Part shown: in pieces, positions 19,605 to 28,687 of the stretch
Layout: every line of letters begins with the position of its first letter
How positions within the stretch are numbered: position 1 is the first letter of the stretch
DNA from: CAVPMW01 sp963706515
Lineage (GTDB): Bacteria > Chloroflexota > Anaerolineae > Anaerolineales > UBA4823
Direction: 5' to 3'
Length of the DNA: 64,000 bases
NCBI GenBank assembly: GCA_963706515.1
Contig: CAVPMW010000015.1
Span: 1 to 64,000, forward strand
The notes under the pieces: generated by a model
Seen by the model: the letters and a program-made list of their open reading frames with translations, nothing else
Databases searched by the model: none
Told to the model about the DNA's origin: nothing
Program-made: the position numbers and the translations under genes

Positions 19605-20890
19605 TGCCAGACCTGGTGCTCCTGATCATTCAAATATTAGTGATCCTGGCTGTAGCGCGTGCAGTCGGCTGGGTATTTCGCAAGCTACACCAGCCCCAGG
19701 TTGTGGGGGAAATGCTGGCAGGGATCCTCCTCGGACCATCGATGCTGGGCTGGGCTACGCCGCGTCTCTCCCAATTATTATTCCCGCCTGACAGCCTGGG
19801 ATATCTCAGTGCACTCAGCCAGATCGGCTTGATCATCTTCATGTTCCTGGTCGGGCTGGAATTGGATCCCGAGCTGATGCGCGGTCGCGGCCATACCGCT
19901 CTGCTGGTCAGCCACATCAGCATCACCTTTCCCTTCCTTTTAGGCTCGCTACTGGCGCTGCTCTTGTATCCACGCCTATCAGACGACGCGGTCCCCTTCA
20001 ACCAATTTGCCTTGTTCATGGGTACGGCAATGAGCATCACCGCGTTCCCGGTCCTGGCGCGCATACTGACCGAACGCAAAATGCTGCGCACGCGCCTGGG
20101 AGCCATCACGATTGCCTGCGCGGCGGTGGACGACGTCACCGGCTGGATCATCCTCGCCATCGTCGTTTTGCTGGTCCGCTCATCTACAGGTGCGCTCCCC
20201 CTTTGGGCAATCCTCCTGGGAGTCGCTGGTTATCTGGCATTGATGCTGCTGGTGGTGCGCCGCCTGCTGGTAAGGCTGGAAGGGGTTTACGAAAAGAAGA
20301 AAGCGATCTCCCAGGATATCCTGGCGATCATCTTGTTGGTAGTCCTGGCTTCAGCCTGGTTCACCGAGCGGATCGGCATCCACGCCTTGTTTGGGGCTTT
20401 TCTGGCAGGCGCAATCATGCCTAAAAAGCTGGGGTTCATCCACGCCCTCACCGAGAAGCTCAACGACCTTACTGTGGTCTTGTTCCTGCCAATTTTCTTC
20501 GCCTTCACCGGTCTGCGCACCAGCATCGGGCTGGTCAGCGGTAGCGAGATGTGGTTCTACGCCGCGTTAATCATCGCTGCGGCGATCATAGGGAAATTTG
20601 GCGGCTCAGCCATTGTCGCCCGTCTCAACGGGATGAGCTGGCGGGAAGCCGGGGCTATCGGCACCCTGATGAACACGCGCGGTTTGATCGAGCTGGTACT
20701 GCTCAACATCGGGCTGGATATTGGGGTGATCTCGCCTACTTTGTTTGCCATGCTGGTCATGATGGCGCTCGTGACCACCATCATGACCTCACCTGTGCTG
20801 GAGTGGATTTACTTCTCGCGCGTGCGACCGGCTGAATATCCGGCAGTGGAGGACCAGCCTGCCAGCCCGCCCTCAGACCTGCTGGTCTAA
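19604..20890 (+). CDS. Cation:proton antiporter, CPA2 family
   Basis: 428-residue integral membrane protein with about 12-13 hydrophobic helices. It shows the CPA2 hallmarks FMFLVGLELDPE in the core and AAVDDVTGWI, where paired Asp residues form the ion-binding site; a DD pair is associated with electrogenic exchange in NapA/NhaA-type relatives. KLGFIHALTEKLNDLTVVLFLPIFFAFTG and GTLMNTRGLIELV are also typical of the Kef/NapA group. There is no TrkA-N/RCK domain at the C-terminus, so it is not a full-length KefB/C. It exchanges Na+ or K+ for H+ across the membrane. Confidence 0.9.
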   Translation: MPDLVLLIIQILVILAVARAVGWVFRKLHQPQVVGEMLAGILLGPSMLGWATPRLSQLLFPPDSLGYLSALSQIGLIIFMFLVGLELDPELMRGRGHTALLVSHISITFPFLLGSLLALLLYPRLSDDAVPFNQFALFMGTAMSITAFPVLARILTERKMLRTRLGAITIACAAVDDVTGWIILAIVVLLVRSSTGALPLWAILLGVAGYLALMLLVVRRLLVRLEGVYEKKKAISQDILAIILLVVLASAWFTERIGIHALFGAFLAGAIMPKKLGFIHALTEKLNDLTVVLFLPIFFAFTGLRTSIGLVSGSEMWFYAALIIAAAIIGKFGGSAIVARLNGMSWREAGAIGTLMNTRGLIELVLLNIGLDIGVISPTLFAMLVMMALVTTIMTSPVLEWIYFSRVRPAEYPAVEDQPASPPSDLLV

Positions 20891-20894
20891 AATT

Positions 20895-20925
20895 CCGGCA
20901 ATTCCTCTAAGAACTGCGTAAGTCC
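20895..20925 (-). repeat. 31-nt interspersed repeat, copy B
   Basis: Read on the minus strand it begins GGACTTACGCAGTTC and ends GAGGAATTGCCGG, matching copy A at 28 of 31 positions; the three changes fall in the hairpin loop (TTAGAG instead of GCTGAG). The stem is kept. It fills the 40-base gap between the convergent antiporter and SulP genes. Confidence 0.8.
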
Positions 20926-20930
20926 AAACT

Positions 20931-22626
20931 TTAATGAGCATCGGTCCAGCTCACCAGAGGCGGCGGCTCAGGCTGTCCCAGCCAGATTCGCGAAGCATCC
21001 AGAGCCATGTTCACCGATGCGCCGAACTGGCGAGTGGCCGGGAACACAGATGCCTCCCCAAGCTGGGCAAGCAGACCAGTGCGGCGCAGCAATTCCATCA
21101 GCTCGGAACTTACTCCTGCCAGCATGAGCTTACTCCCATGTGCCTGTAAGGCCAGGTCGTAGCGCGCTAAGACGTTGATGAATGTGCTGCCAACATCCGT
21201 GTGGCCGCGCAGGGTGATGATGACCACGGCATGCCGGGTTTCGTCCACCCCGGGCAATTTCTCCTCCACTGCAGATGCGGCAGCAAAGAATACGCTGCCA
21301 AAGATCATCAGGATGGTAGCCCGGTCGCTGGGAAGCTGGCTCGGGGGAGGCGCCTCCTCGGGAAGCCCACCCTCGACGGGTACTACCTGGACTACCTCAA
21401 CTTTGTTAGCTGATCTGAATGCATGCAGCAAGATCGAAAACGCCACCCCGATTAAAACCGCATACTGCAAGGGAATAAACAGCGTGCCAAGAAAAGTCAA
21501 TCCCATGGCGGTTGCCGAAACTACGCCTGACATGTAGACAGTAACTGCATCCGGAAGGCGGAACGCCTGGAAGCCTGCCAGCATGACCAGACCAGCCAGG
21601 GCAGGCATGGGGATTAACTCGACGAAGCGTGCAAAAAGTAAAACGATGACCGCCACGAATAAACCGGCAAAGATATTCACCCAGCGGGTTTTTGCACCTG
21701 AATTCATATTGAGCACCGTACCCGACATCGAGCCGCCGGCTGGTACTCCACGGAAAAAGCTGGTGACTATATTGGCTATTCCCTGACCTACGAAATCCCG
21801 CGAGATATCCGGAAATTTCCCATCCGGATTTGGGATGCTCTGGCTGACGCTGGCTCCCTGGATCAGCCCGATTAATGAAATCGAGATCGCGGGAATGAGC
21901 AAGCCAGGGATGAGCTTCAAGTCAGGCAGCACCGGTAATGGCAGGCTCGAAGGTAAGGTGGTGACATCTCCTACGACAGCTACATTGGTCCATTGGAAGA
22001 GGAGCACAAGTGCAGTGGCCGCGATCAAACCCAGGATCGCTGAGATTTTGCGCAGTCGCGTCCGGTTGAGCAGCAGGATCAAACCAATGGTGAATAAGCC
22101 GGTAATCATAGACCGGTAGTCGATCTTGGTGTAATGCAATATGATATCTAGAGTTTTGGCTACTTTATTAGGGTATTCACTGCTGTATCCAGTCAGGTCG
22201 CTTACCTGGCCCAGGATGATCAATACCGCCACTCCATTGATAAACCCAACCATCACCGAGTTTGGCACGAAGCGGACCATCGACCCCAGTTTGAGCAAGC
22301 CTAAAAGTAAGCTCGATTACCCCTACCAGCAGGACCAGGATTACCAGCGCAGACAGCCGCTGGTTGCTTGGAAACCCAATCAATGCACTCCCCGCGGCAA
22401 CCGCAAGTGCGCTGGTTGTCGAGACGTTCATATAGATCGAGCTGGTAAATATTGCCGCGGCCGGAGTAGCAAACATCAGCGTATAAATGCCCTGGGTGGG
22501 ATTGACGTTCGCCAGCAAAGCATGCGCCATGGCGGTTGGGATATTGACGATGGCGAAGGTAAAGCCCGCCAATATATCATTAACCAGATGCTTCTTTGGT
22601 GGGAGGGCTTGTGAGATAGCTTTCAT
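20931..22626 (-). CDS. SulP-family anion permease with STAS domain; one frameshift
   Basis: Predicted transporter for sulfate, bicarbonate or another anion. The N-terminal part (HLVNDILAGFTFAIVNIPTAMAHALLANVNPTQGIYT) is the SulP opening, followed by about ten hydrophobic helices, QGASVSQSIPNPDGKFPD and GVPAGGSMSGTVLN. The last 120 residues form a STAS domain (VVIITLRGHTDVGSTFINVL...LMLAGVSSELMELLRRTG). The frame breaks at a run of four A near 22303-22306, between GVIELTF and LLKLGSMVRF; one indel restores a protein of about 565 residues. Substrate cannot be told from sequence. Confidence 0.9.
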
Positions 22627-22807
22627 TTAGCGCTGTTTTATCTTGGGGATTCTGACCCAGGGATTCTGACTGAGGGATTATAACGGATTTATAAATCAAC
22701 ACGATATTTTTACCCCTGCAGTACGAACAGGTCTCCAGAGCAGAAGGATGTGAGATCCACCTGTTTCAATTTGACAAGTATTTTGAATGTTGGTATGATG
22801 TATTACT

Positions 22808-22863
22808 AAGCAAATCGCTAGTTAGAACACCGATTAATTAAAAATATTTTCAGCGGTTTGCTT
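22808..22863. promoter_or_regulatory. Wide-spaced inverted repeat in the sulP / dehydrogenase divergent region
   Basis: AAGCAAATCGCT (22808-22819) and AGCGGTTTGCTT (22852-22863) are complementary at 11 of 12 positions with 32 bases between them, in an AT-rich stretch (TTAATTAAAAATATTTT). It lies about 100 bases upstream of the dehydrogenase-araB-araD genes and could be an operator. Nothing else is recognised in the 339-base gap 22627-22965. Confidence 0.4.
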
Positions 22864-22965
22864 AAGTAATTCGCCTACAGCATTTATTCATACCCGTTCG
22901 ATTGCCTTGCCCGGTTCTCTACCCGACTTAAAACAGCTCTATCCGCGGAGTTATAGCTTCCTGAT

Positions 22966-23940
22966 ATGGCAGAAAACAATAAAATGAAGGTCGCTCGCTT
23001 ATTTGCCGTTCGAAATATCAAAATCCTGGACGAACCCCTGCCTGTCCCGGCTGAGGATGAGACTCTTGTGCAGATTACTGCCGTGGGCATCTGCGGCTCT
23101 GATCTGCACTATTTCTCACACGCCAGTATCGGCGGTGTTGCCCTGAGCGAACCCATGGTTCTGGGCCATGAGTTTGCCGGTCTCACTCCCGACGGGCGGC
23201 ATGTCGCTCTTGACCCGGCCATCCCGTGTATGCAATGCGAATATTGCCGGACCGGCAATCCCAATTTATGCCCGTCGGTCAAGTTTGCCGGCAACCTCGG
23301 CATTGACGGCGCCTTTCAGCAATACATTGCCTGGCCAAATCGCTGCCTGGTGCCATTGCCCCCTGCGATCAGCGATATCGAAGGCGCCATGTTAGAGCCT
23401 TTGGGCATTGCTATCCACGCTGTTGACCTGGGTAAGCTGCGCACCGGCATGACGGTAGGCATATTCGGCTGCGGCCCCATCGGGCTGTTGACTCTGCAGG
23501 TAGCCCGGGCGGCAGGCGCCACCCGTCTCCTGGTGACTGAGCCGCTCGCCCAGCGTATGGAGTTTGCCCTCCAATCCGGTGCAGAGGTTTGGGATCGCCG
23601 TCAGCAGGTGGATGTTGCCTTTGAATGCGCCGGTGAAAACGAGGCGGTTGAGGACGCTATCGAAGCTGCCAGGCCTGGCGGGCGTGTCGTGCTGGTGGGA
23701 ATTCCGGAGAATGAACGAACCACTTTTAACGCTGCCGTCGCCCGTCGCAAGGGTCTGACCATCAAGATGACGCGGCGCATGAAGCACACCTACCCGCGCG
23801 CGGTCCGCCTGGTGGAAAGCGGCGTGATCGACGTCCGCTCTATCGTCACCCACTGCTTCCCCTTGAGGCAGGTAAATGAGGCCTTCGATCTCGCCCAACG
23901 GCGGGAAGGGTTAAAAGTCGTAGTCCAGCCCAATTCTTAG
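22966..23940 (+). CDS. Zinc-dependent polyol/sugar dehydrogenase (medium-chain family)
   Basis: 324-residue NAD(P)-dependent dehydrogenase of the sorbitol/L-idonate/threonine dehydrogenase group. Catalytic zinc ligands are seen in GICGSDLHYF (Cys), VLGHEFAG (His-Glu) and MLEPLG (Glu); structural zinc is bound by CMQCEYCRTGNPNLC. The cofactor loop is GCGPIGLL. It lies 9 bases before the ribulokinase gene, forming an operon with ribulokinase and AraD, so it probably oxidises a pentitol or sugar to ribulose or a precursor. The N-terminal start is not certain: no good ribosome site precedes 22966, and ATG at 22984 is an alternative. Confidence 0.88.
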   Translation: MAENNKMKVARLFAVRNIKILDEPLPVPAEDETLVQITAVGICGSDLHYFSHASIGGVALSEPMVLGHEFAGLTPDGRHVALDPAIPCMQCEYCRTGNPNLCPSVKFAGNLGIDGAFQQYIAWPNRCLVPLPPAISDIEGAMLEPLGIAIHAVDLGKLRTGMTVGIFGCGPIGLLTLQVARAAGATRLLVTEPLAQRMEFALQSGAEVWDRRQQVDVAFECAGENEAVEDAIEAARPGGRVVLVGIPENERTTFNAAVARRKGLTIKMTRRMKHTYPRAVRLVESGVIDVRSIVTHCFPLRQVNEAFDLAQRREGLKVVVQPNS

Positions 23941-23949
23941 GAGAAAAAG

Positions 23950-25635
23950 ATGGGCGCTAAAAAATATGCGATTGGCGTTGACTTTGGTACCGAGTCCGGC
24001 CGCGCAGTCCTGGTGGATATCTCCGATGGAGCCGAGCTGGCGACAGCCGTCTATAGTTATTCCCACGGGGTCATCGATGAATTTCTGCCCCTGGACGGCA
24101 GCCCGGTACGTCTCGAGCCGGATTGGGCATTGCAGGACCCCGAAGATTATTTGCGCGTCTTCCAGGTTACCATCCCGGCGGTCCTGAAGCAAGCTGGGAT
24201 CGATCCTGCCGACGTCATCGGCCTGGGTCTCGATTTTACTGCCTGTACGATGCTGCCGGCGCTGGCAGATGGTACGCCACTGTGTCTCGTTCCTGAATAC
24301 CGGCGCAACCCGCACGCCTGGGTCAAGCTTTGGAAGCACCATGCAGCTCAGCCTGAAGCAGACCGGATCAACAATACCGCGCGTGCGCTGGGCGAGGGCT
24401 GGCTTGACCGCTATGGCGGGAAAATTTCATCGGAATGGTTCTTTTCTAAAACCCTGCAAATCCTGGACGAAGCCCCGGAAATCTACCAGGCTGCCGAGCG
24501 GCTGCTCGAAGCCGCAGATTGGGTCGTGTGGCAGCTCACCGGCGAGGAAAAGCGCAACTCCTGCACTGCCGGGTATAAAGCGATGTGGTCCAAACGGGAA
24601 GGCTACCCTCGGGATGCCTATTTTGCTGCGCTGGATCCCCGCCTGGAGCACGTCATCGATGAAAAAATGACCAGGCGTATCTACCCTATCGGCGACAAGG
24701 CTGGCGAGCTCACTCCCCAGGCTGCCGCCTGGACAGGCCTCTTACCGGGCACTGCGGTAGCCGTCGCCAACGTGGATGCGCACGTCTCTGTCCCCGCGGC
24801 AACCGTGACCGAGCCCGGGCGAATGGTGGCTATCATGGGCACCAGCATCTGCCACATGGTCCTGGGAAATAACGAGCGGCTGGTGCCAGGCATCTGCGGT
24901 TATGTCGAAGATGGGATCATCCCCGGGTATTTCGGCTTCGAAGCCGGGCAGTCCGCCGTAGGTGATATCTTTGCCTGGTATGTAGATAACGGCGTCCCTT
25001 CTGAATACCAACGCGCTGCTCAAGAAAAGAATATCGACCTGCATAAGCTTTTAGAAGAAGAAGCCGCCCGGCTCAAGCCAGGAGAGTCCGGCTTGCTGGC
25101 CCTGGACTGGTGGAACGGAAACCGCTCGGTGCTGGTTGATGTGGATTTGACCGGCATGCTGCTGGGCATGACCCTGCAGACCAAAGCGCCCGAGGTTTAC
25201 CGGGCCTTGATTGAAGCAACTGCTTATGGGACGCGGGTGATCATCGAAGCCTTTGAAGCCGAAGGCGTAACTGTCAATGAGATCGTTACCTGCGGCGGGT
25301 TGCCCGAAAAAAACCCCTTGCTGATGCAGATCTACGCGGATGTAAGCGGGCGGGAGCTCAAGGTAACCGCCTCCAAGCAGACACCGGCTCTCGGTTCAGC
25401 AATGTTTGGAGCAGTTGCCGCCGGGAGCGCGGCAGGCGGCTACGACACGATCTTCGCCGCCGCGCGCCGGATGGCGCGCTTGAAGGAGACCACCTACAAG
25501 CCCGCGCCTCAAGCCAGCGCGGTCTATAACCAGCTGTATGCCGAGTACCTGGGGCTGCACGACTACTTCGGTCGCGGCGCGAATGACGTCATGAAGCGCC
25601 TCAAGCACCTGAAAGCCGAAAACTCTGCCGGGTGA
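23950..25635 (+). CDS. araB: Ribulokinase (FGGY carbohydrate kinase)
   Basis: Phosphorylates ribulose at C5 using ATP. The 561-residue length and motifs fit AraB: GVDFGTESGRAVLVDI (ATP loop), GLGLDFTACTMLP (ribulokinase-specific DFTxCT), NVDAHVSVPAATVTEPG and MGTSICHMVL, and the C-terminal adenosine motif near GGLPEKNPLLMQIYADV. It follows the dehydrogenase by 9 bases and precedes araD. No L-arabinose isomerase (araA) gene is seen nearby. Ribulokinases accept L- and D-ribulose and some pentitols, so a polyol route is possible. Confidence 0.93.
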   Translation: MGAKKYAIGVDFGTESGRAVLVDISDGAELATAVYSYSHGVIDEFLPLDGSPVRLEPDWALQDPEDYLRVFQVTIPAVLKQAGIDPADVIGLGLDFTACTMLPALADGTPLCLVPEYRRNPHAWVKLWKHHAAQPEADRINNTARALGEGWLDRYGGKISSEWFFSKTLQILDEAPEIYQAAERLLEAADWVVWQLTGEEKRNSCTAGYKAMWSKREGYPRDAYFAALDPRLEHVIDEKMTRRIYPIGDKAGELTPQAAAWTGLLPGTAVAVANVDAHVSVPAATVTEPGRMVAIMGTSICHMVLGNNERLVPGICGYVEDGIIPGYFGFEAGQSAVGDIFAWYVDNGVPSEYQRAAQEKNIDLHKLLEEEAARLKPGESGLLALDWWNGNRSVLVDVDLTGMLLGMTLQTKAPEVYRALIEATAYGTRVIIEAFEAEGVTVNEIVTCGGLPEKNPLLMQIYADVSGRELKVTASKQTPALGSAMFGAVAAGSAAGGYDTIFAAARRMARLKETTYKPAPQASAVYNQLYAEYLGLHDYFGRGANDVMKRLKHLKAENSAG

Positions 25636-25649
25636 TTGGAGAGACGAGC

Positions 25650-26294
25650 ATGCTGGGTGAGTTACGCTACCAATTATGGCAGCTCAACCTGGAGCTGCCG
25701 AAAAATGGGCTGGTGAAATGGACCAGCGGAAATGTCAGCGCCCGCGACCGCCAGAGCGGTTACGTGCTGATCAAGCCTTCTGGCGTGCGTTACGAGGACC
25801 TGCACCCTGAAGACATGGTCATCCTGGACCTGGAAGGCAACACGATAGAAGGGAAGCTCAAGCCTTCCTCGGATACCGCCAGCCACCTCTACATTTACCG
25901 GCATCGCCCGGATGTGGGTGGGATCGTCCATACCCACTCTTCTTATGCTACCGCTTTCGCGGCAGTGAACTGTCCTATCCCAGTCATACTGACTGCGATT
26001 GCCGATGAATTCGGCGGGCCGATTCCCTGCGGAGGGTTTGCCCTCATCGGCGGCGAGGAGATTGGCAAGGTGGTGGTGGAGAGCATAGGCGCTTCTCCGG
26101 CGGTCCTGCTTAAAAACCACGGGGTATTTACCATCGGTGCGGACGCCGAAGCTGCGGTTAAAGCTGCGATCATGACCGAAGACGCCGCCCACACCGCCTG
26201 GCTGGCGCTGCAGATCGGTCAGCCAGATGAGATTCCCCCGGAGGAGGTAGCCAAGCTTCACCAGCGCTACACCCAGGTGTACGGTCAGAAATAA
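25650..26294 (+). CDS. araD: L-ribulose-5-phosphate 4-epimerase (class II aldolase family)
   Basis: Converts L-ribulose 5-phosphate to D-xylulose 5-phosphate for the pentose phosphate pathway. 214 residues. Zinc-ligand HTHSSYA and NHGVFTIG are visible, and NGLVKWTSGNVSARD with VLIKPSGVRYEDL are characteristic of AraD among class II aldolases. ATG at 25650 is preferred over GTG at 25632 because GGAGAG lies 7 bases upstream and the GTG would sit on the araB stop codon. The aldolase relatives (fuculose-phosphate aldolase) are less likely given the ribulokinase next door. Confidence 0.9.
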   Translation: MLGELRYQLWQLNLELPKNGLVKWTSGNVSARDRQSGYVLIKPSGVRYEDLHPEDMVILDLEGNTIEGKLKPSSDTASHLYIYRHRPDVGGIVHTHSSYATAFAAVNCPIPVILTAIADEFGGPIPCGGFALIGGEEIGKVVVESIGASPAVLLKNHGVFTIGADAEAAVKAAIMTEDAAHTAWLALQIGQPDEIPPEEVAKLHQRYTQVYGQK

Positions 26295-26373
26295 GGGAAA
26301 ACATCGCGCTGCCTGCCCGAGACCACCCTATTTTGCGGCAGCTTTTCTCCGAACAGCACAAATCCTAAATTTA

Positions 26374-26427
26374 GAACCTGTCTGAAAATACGAGGGGTTC
26401 CGATCCATTTTCGGATAGATACTTATT
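26374..26427 (-). repeat. Palindromic intergenic element, short form
   Basis: 54 bases beginning GAACCTGTCTGAAAATACGA and ending in ATTTTCGGATAGATAC plus TTATT. The outer arms CTGAAAAT and ATTTTCGG are near-complementary. The same left and right halves occur at 38299-38400 in reverse orientation, but there a 44-base perfect palindrome sits between them. Here the two halves abut at GGGGTTCCGATCC. The right end overlaps the stop codon of the glycerate kinase gene, and the element separates convergent araD and glycerate kinase. Confidence 0.75.
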
Positions 26428-27787
26428 CCACGGCGCCAACGAGCAGGACGATGAGGTCGTTGACGTTCGTACCTGTCGGCCCGCTGCGCAGCAGGGCGCC
26501 GGCTGCTTCCAGCAGTGGATACGAATTATTCTCAGCCAGCATGGCAGACGGGTCGAGCCCGAGGCTGCGTGCGGTCGGTATAGTCTCGCCATCGACGATC
26601 GCTCCAGCCGCGTCGGTCGGTCCGTCGCTGCCATCGGTTGCCAGCGCCATCAAGGCAACCTCGGGGGTGCCTTCCAGCGCCAGCGCGGCTGCCAGAGCCA
26701 GCTCCTGGTTCCGTCCGCCCAAACCTGAACCCTGCAGGGTGACGGTCGTCTCACCTCCCAGGACCAGGCAAGCCGGCGGCGGCAGAGGATCGCCATTCGT
26801 GGAAATTCCTTTGGCTAAGCCAGCAATCAGTGCGCCGGCTGAGCGTGCTTCTCCCTCCAGGAAGGTCGTCAGCAAAATCGACCGGTAGCCTGCTTCTCCG
26901 GCTGCCTGGGCTGCCGCCAGCGCTGCCAGCCGGTTAGAGGCAATCACCCGGTTGACGACCCGCCCGAAAAGCGGATCGCCGGGTTTAGGAGTTTCGGCAG
27001 CCCGTCCTGCCATCCCAGCCTGGAGATAGGCGGATATCGCGGCTGGCAAGGAATCGACCAGGTTGTAGCGCTGGAGGAGCGTCCAGGCCTCGGCGAAGGT
27101 GGTCGGGTCTGGAGCTGCCGGTCCGGAAGCAATCACATCCAGGGGATCGCCGACGACATCCGAGAGGATCAAGGCAAACACGGGCGCCGGCCACGCCAGG
27201 CGCGCCATCCCTCCGCCTTTAAGCTGGTCGAGATGCTTACGTACCGTGTTCACTTCTCGGATGTTGGCCCCGCATGCCAGGAGCCCAGCCGTCAGCTGCT
27301 GCAAATCTTCCAGCCTTACCCCCTCCACCGGAAGCGGCAGGAGCGCCGAGGCGCCGCCTGAAATCAACAGGAGAACGACGTCCTGAGGACCAGCTTCAAT
27401 CAGGGTTTGCTTCACCTGTCCGGCAGCCGCCAGCCCGGCCTCATCGGGAACCGGGTGACCTGCCTCCAAGACGACCACTCCCTTGGGGAGGTCTGAGCCC
27501 AAGGAATGGCCGTATTTGGTGACTACCAGGCTGGATACGTCTGCTTGATCGAAAACTTCCAGAGCAGCCTGGGCCATCCCTGGGGCAGCTTTACCGGCTG
27601 CAATCAGGAATACCCGTCCAGTGCAATCCACCTGCCAGGTCTCGCTGCCGATCCCGAGCTCGACCAGCCGCCCGCGGGCATCACAGCGGAGGTGTAAGGC
27701 CCGCTTTACGGCTGCAGCAGGATCGACCGCACGCAGGGCTGCATCCCGGATGAGCAGCAAATCCTGGCGGAGCCGGCTGGCGCTCAT
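26423..27787 (-). CDS. Glycerate 2-kinase (GckA/MOFRL family)
   Basis: Phosphorylates D-glycerate, most likely to 2-phosphoglycerate. 454 residues with the two-domain architecture of the family: an N-terminal Rossmann-like domain (LIAAGKAAPGMAQAALEVF, LLLISGGASALLPLP, NTVRKHLDQLKGGGMA) and a C-terminal MOFRL domain ending in GTNVNDLIVLL. The gene follows the GntR regulator by 10 bases and is likely under its control. Glycerate could arise from serine/glyoxylate metabolism (see the aminotransferase at 40304) or sugar-acid breakdown. Confidence 0.92.
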   Translation of the reverse strand: MSASRLRQDLLLIRDAALRAVDPAAAVKRALHLRCDARGRLVELGIGSETWQVDCTGRVFLIAAGKAAPGMAQAALEVFDQADVSSLVVTKYGHSLGSDLPKGVVVLEAGHPVPDEAGLAAAGQVKQTLIEAGPQDVVLLLISGGASALLPLPVEGVRLEDLQQLTAGLLACGANIREVNTVRKHLDQLKGGGMARLAWPAPVFALILSDVVGDPLDVIASGPAAPDPTTFAEAWTLLQRYNLVDSLPAAISAYLQAGMAGRAAETPKPGDPLFGRVVNRVIASNRLAALAAAQAAGEAGYRSILLTTFLEGEARSAGALIAGLAKGISTNGDPLPPPACLVLGGETTVTLQGSGLGGRNQELALAAALALEGTPEVALMALATDGSDGPTDAAGAIVDGETIPTARSLGLDPSAMLAENNSYPLLEAAGALLRSGPTGTNVNDLIVLLVGAVE

Positions 27788-27797
27788 CGGTTGGTCG

Positions 27798-28517
27798 TTA
27801 TTTCGACCCCCCTTTGCGGAGGGCGAGATATTCTGCCTGAATCATCCGGGCCTGTTCCAGGTGATCCTGCATCGCCTCAGCTGCTCCCTCGGAGTCGTGG
27901 GCTGCAATCTGCTCGACCAGGCGCACGTGTCCCGGGTTGACCAGCTCTGGCAGATTGATGAATTCCAGCACCATCAGGCGGACGTCGCGCATTAAATCGC
28001 TGATCGAATCCAGCAAAACTACCAGGAGGGGGTTATGTGTCATCTCTGCCAGGCTGCGGTGGAACAGCGTATCCAGGTCGGCGAATTCTTCATGCAGGTT
28101 CCTGGCTGCCCCCATCCTGTCCGTCATTTCGCGCAACGAAAGGATCTCTTCGTCGGTTGCATAACGGGCCGCTCTCCGGGCGATCTCTACCTCCAGGATG
28201 TTCCGTACATCGTCCAGGTGGTCCAGGGTGATATTCTCGGTCTGCGCCATCATGATGCCCAGCGGCTCGCTGATCTGCTCGCTCGTCACCTGGCGGACGA
28301 TTGTACCCACTCCCGGGCGGGTATCCAGCAGTCCTTTCGTGACCAGCATCCGGACTGCTTCGCGCAGCACTGTGCGGCTGACTCCCAGCTGCTCGCACAG
28401 CTCGCGCTCCGGCGGGAGCATCATCCCAGGAGCCAGGCCGCCCTCTGTAATTTGCTGCTGGATTTCGTTGACGACTTTATCGACCAGGCGTTCTTTAGTC
28501 CCCACGTAGCGGAACAT
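27798..28517 (-). CDS. GntR-family transcription regulator, FadR/FCD type
   Basis: 239 residues. The N-terminal winged helix reads GMMLPPERELCEQLGVSRTVLREAVRML with the wing GLLDTRPGVGTIV. The C-terminal all-helical FCD domain (residues about 95-225) carries the Asp/His pattern that binds metal and an organic acid in this subfamily (DLDTLFHRSLAEMTHNPLL; H at AAHDSEGA). Start ATG at 28517 is chosen because GGAGGT lies 7 bases upstream; upstream GTG/ATG codons overlap that site. It is followed at once by the glycerate kinase gene and divergent from an ABC ATPase gene, so control of both by glycerate or a related acid is likely. Confidence 0.9.
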   Translation of the reverse strand: MFRYVGTKERLVDKVVNEIQQQITEGGLAPGMMLPPERELCEQLGVSRTVLREAVRMLVTKGLLDTRPGVGTIVRQVTSEQISEPLGIMMAQTENITLDHLDDVRNILEVEIARRAARYATDEEILSLREMTDRMGAARNLHEEFADLDTLFHRSLAEMTHNPLLVVLLDSISDLMRDVRLMVLEFINLPELVNPGHVRLVEQIAAHDSEGAAEAMQDHLEQARMIQAEYLALRKGGSK

Positions 28518-28687
28518 TATCATCACCTCCCCTGGAGCTGCCAGAAAGCGAGAGCAAGGTTTACAGATAAGACATCATACCAAGGCATCTTACAGGATAT
28601 TTTGCCGGCTGTCAAGCAAGCCTGCCTCCTATATAGTTTGCAAGCCGTTCCCTCTTCCGGTGAAATTGGAATACAATCTTAATCACC

